From NCBI GenBank assembly GCA_002887195.1, contig PJAB01000557.1, positions 1-23,843 on the forward strand: 23,843 bases of DNA. Reading direction: 5' to 3'. This document shows positions 22,359 to 23,843 of the stretch, piece by piece; within the stretch, counting starts at the first letter, position 1, and the number at the start of each line of letters is the position of its first letter. Under the pieces are notes generated by a model that saw only the letters and a list, made by a program, of their open reading frames with translations, ran no database searches and was not told the DNA's origin. The position numbers and the translations under genes were made by a program. The stretch comes from Chrysochromulina parva (Eukaryota; Haptophyta; Prymnesiales; Chrysochromulinaceae).

Positions 22359-23843
22359 ATGTGGGCGGTCCTCTTCCACTGCCTCGCCCTCGCGAGCGCA
22401 GTGCAAACGGCTGTTCCAGCACCGCGCTGTGCGGCCCCTGCATTGCGCCGCCTCGTGCCGCCAGTAAACCGCCTTGACGCGCCGACCGAGGAAGATTCTG
22501 CAGAGGCATTTGTTGCCAGCGGCAGTGTTGGCGGCGTGGGCGCTTGGGTGCAGCAGAACGTGATGCAGGGTGTGGCCGGTGGGCCTGCGACGTACACGGT
22601 GATGACCGTTTACTTTGTGCAGGGCATCCTCGGCCTCGCGTCCCTCGCACGCACATACTTTCTCAAGGAGAACCTCCATCTGGGTCCAGCCGAGTCTTCC
22701 GCACTGCTCGGCATCGCGTCGCTGCCGTGGGTCATCAAGCCCGTGTACGGCTTCCTGACCGATGCGCTGCCCATCCTGGGCTACCGCCGCAAGCCCTACC
22801 TCATCATGGCCGGCCTGCTCGGCGCGGCGGGCTGGGCGTCGCTCGCGACGTGGGTGCACACGCCCGCGCAGGCCATCCTGGCCTCAACGGTCGCCTCACT
22901 CGGCGTGGCCATGTCGGACGTGGTGGTGGACTCGCTCGTGGTGGAGCGCGCACGCGACGATGCCTCCGCCTCCTCGGGCGCGCTCCAGTCGCTATGCTGG
23001 TCGTGCTCGTCGTTTGGGGGCCTTGCGTCTGCTTACCTATCGGGCTCGCTGCTCGAGACCATGACACCTCAGCAGGTCTGATCGCGTCTGATTGAGTCTG
23101 ATTGCATCTGATGGCCTCTGATGGTGTCTGATTGGATCTGATTGCATCGTCTGCTCAATCAGGTCTTCGGGATCACCGCCGTCTTTCCGCTCCTCGTGAG
23201 CGCGATCTCGCTCAATCTGGCTGAGGAGAAGGTGGTTTCATCCCAAACGAGGGGCGAGGACTCGGCGGACGCAATGGCTGGCGGCGCGACGACGACCGGC
23301 GACGGCGCGACCGCCCGCAACGGTGTGATCGCTCGCGACGGCGCGCTGGGCTCGTTCGGAGCACAGGTGGGCGATCAGGCGGCTCTGCTGTGGGGGGCCG
23401 TGAGCCAGCGGCGCGTCTGGCTGCCCGCACTGTTCATGCTGCTCTGGCAAGGCACACCGAGCTCGGGCGGCGCCTTCTTCTACTTCCTGACCGATGAGCT
23501 CGGCTTTGGGCCCGAATTCCTCGGGCGCGTGAGCGTGGGCACGTCGATCGCCTCGCTGGTGGGTTGGGCTCAGATTGGTCCAGATTGGTCCAGATTGGTC
23601 CAGATTGGTCCAGATTGGTCCAGATTGCGCCCGATGAGGTCCGGCCGATGCGAGTGCGCCTGATTGATACCTTGACCATCTCTCCTTGCCTCTTTGGATG
23701 CAGCTGGGCATCTGGCTCTACCGGACCTATTTGCAAGAAGTGCCCATCAAGGCGCTCTTCCGCGGCCTCGCGCTGACCGGTACGGCGCTCGGGCTCTCGC
23801 AGCTGCTGCTCGTTACGCACTACAACCGCGTGCTCGGTATCCC
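22359..23843 (+). CDS. BT1-family folate-biopterin transporter, plastid-type (3' end beyond window)
   Basis: Three exons are inferred: 22359-23075, 23163-23558 and 23704 onward. All junctions are phase 0, giving 417 codons before the window ends. The protein matches the BT1 folate/pteridine transporter family of the major facilitator superfamily. It has W124..KP128..GFLTD, then PILGYRRKPY (138-147), DVVVDSLVVERAR (187-199) and VFGITAVFPLL at the first splice junction. Exon 3 gives LGIWLYRTYL and LGLSQLLLVTHYNR. Residues 1-16 resemble a signal peptide and are followed by an Ala/Pro/Arg-rich stretch, which fits a bipartite plastid-targeting leader. A Gly/Ala/Thr-rich loop insert lies near 262-309. 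Plant and cyanobacterial relatives move folates across the plastid envelope or cell membrane; this role is inferred by family. An in-frame GTG at 22317 lacks the leader-like start and was not chosen. Confidence 0.88.
23076..23162 (+). repeat. Intron 1 of the transporter, built from 10-bp tandem repeats
   Basis: This 87-base intron starts GTCTGA and ends CAATCAG, with coding continuing in phase on both sides. Seven tandem 10-base units of the form NTCTGATNGN run from the first intron base to 23145. The first unit coincides with the splice donor. Every unit contains CTGAT, a perfect match to the CTRAY branch-point consensus; the last candidate A is at 23141, 21 bases before the intron end. Retention would give an immediate in-frame TGA. 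Confidence 0.85.
23559..23703 (+). repeat. Intron 2 of the transporter, containing a 10-bp tandem repeat
   Basis: This 145-base intron starts GTGGGTTGGG and ends with a pyrimidine-rich stretch and GGATGCAG. Removing it joins ASL to LGIWLYRTYL in phase, as expected for the BT1 family. Five exact copies of CAGATTGGTC and a sixth changed copy fill 23571-23630. A single CTGAT branch-point-like site lies at 23660-23664, about 40 bases before the acceptor. Confidence 0.85.

Noticed and set aside
23076..23162. CRISPR-like or coding interpretation of the 10-bp repeats
   Set aside because: Units are contiguous without spacers, reading through gives an immediate stop, and exact GT-AG removal restores a BT1-family junction.
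23559..23663. Read-through of exon 2 into a Trp/Asp/Ser-repeat tail
   Set aside because: The tail is a translation of the intron 2 repeat; family-typical sequence resumes only after the acceptor at 23703.

Overview
The window looks like high-GC nuclear DNA from a photosynthetic eukaryote with a complex plastid, most likely a haptophyte-type marine microalga. The clade is an inference. Three observations support it: the right-hand gene has canonical GT-AG spliceosomal introns; its product carries a signal-peptide-like and transit-peptide-like N terminus on a plastid-type folate-biopterin transporter; and the left-hand gene encodes a huge secreted TIG-domain protein of the kind seen in algal genomes. 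Both genes lie on the + strand. I see no rRNA, tRNA, CRISPR array, transposase or viral gene.

Layout: 1-274 is a 5' leader or promoter region with a short upstream ORF. 275-22042 is one uninterrupted reading frame of 7,255 codons. Its product starts with a signal peptide, an N-terminal beta-rich region and a fibronectin type III-like domain. About 41 TIG/IPT (Ig-like) units follow, most closing on a signature close to LNGQQY. Six concanavalin A/LamG-like lectin modules, one Cys-rich PAN/Apple-like module, a 10-residue repeat array and several Ser-Gly, Ser-Gly-Asp and poly-Ala tracts are built into this chain. No membrane anchor is visible, so the product reads as a giant secreted or cell-surface adhesive or matrix protein of roughly 0.75 MDa.

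22043-22358 is a short, less GC-rich intergenic stretch. 22359 to the window end is the 5' part (three exons, 417 codons seen) of a BT1-family folate-biopterin transporter. Its two short introns both consist largely of 10-bp tandem repeats with a shared GATTG core, and in intron 1 the repeat unit itself resembles the splice signals.

The two genes have no evident functional link. The most notable points are: the lectin and PAN modules appear nested at one and the same loop of their host TIG domains; unpaired extra cysteines occur in two adjacent TIG pairs at matching positions, suggesting interdomain disulfides; the giant gene has no introns while its neighbour has two in 1.3 kb; and the transporter introns are repeat-built.
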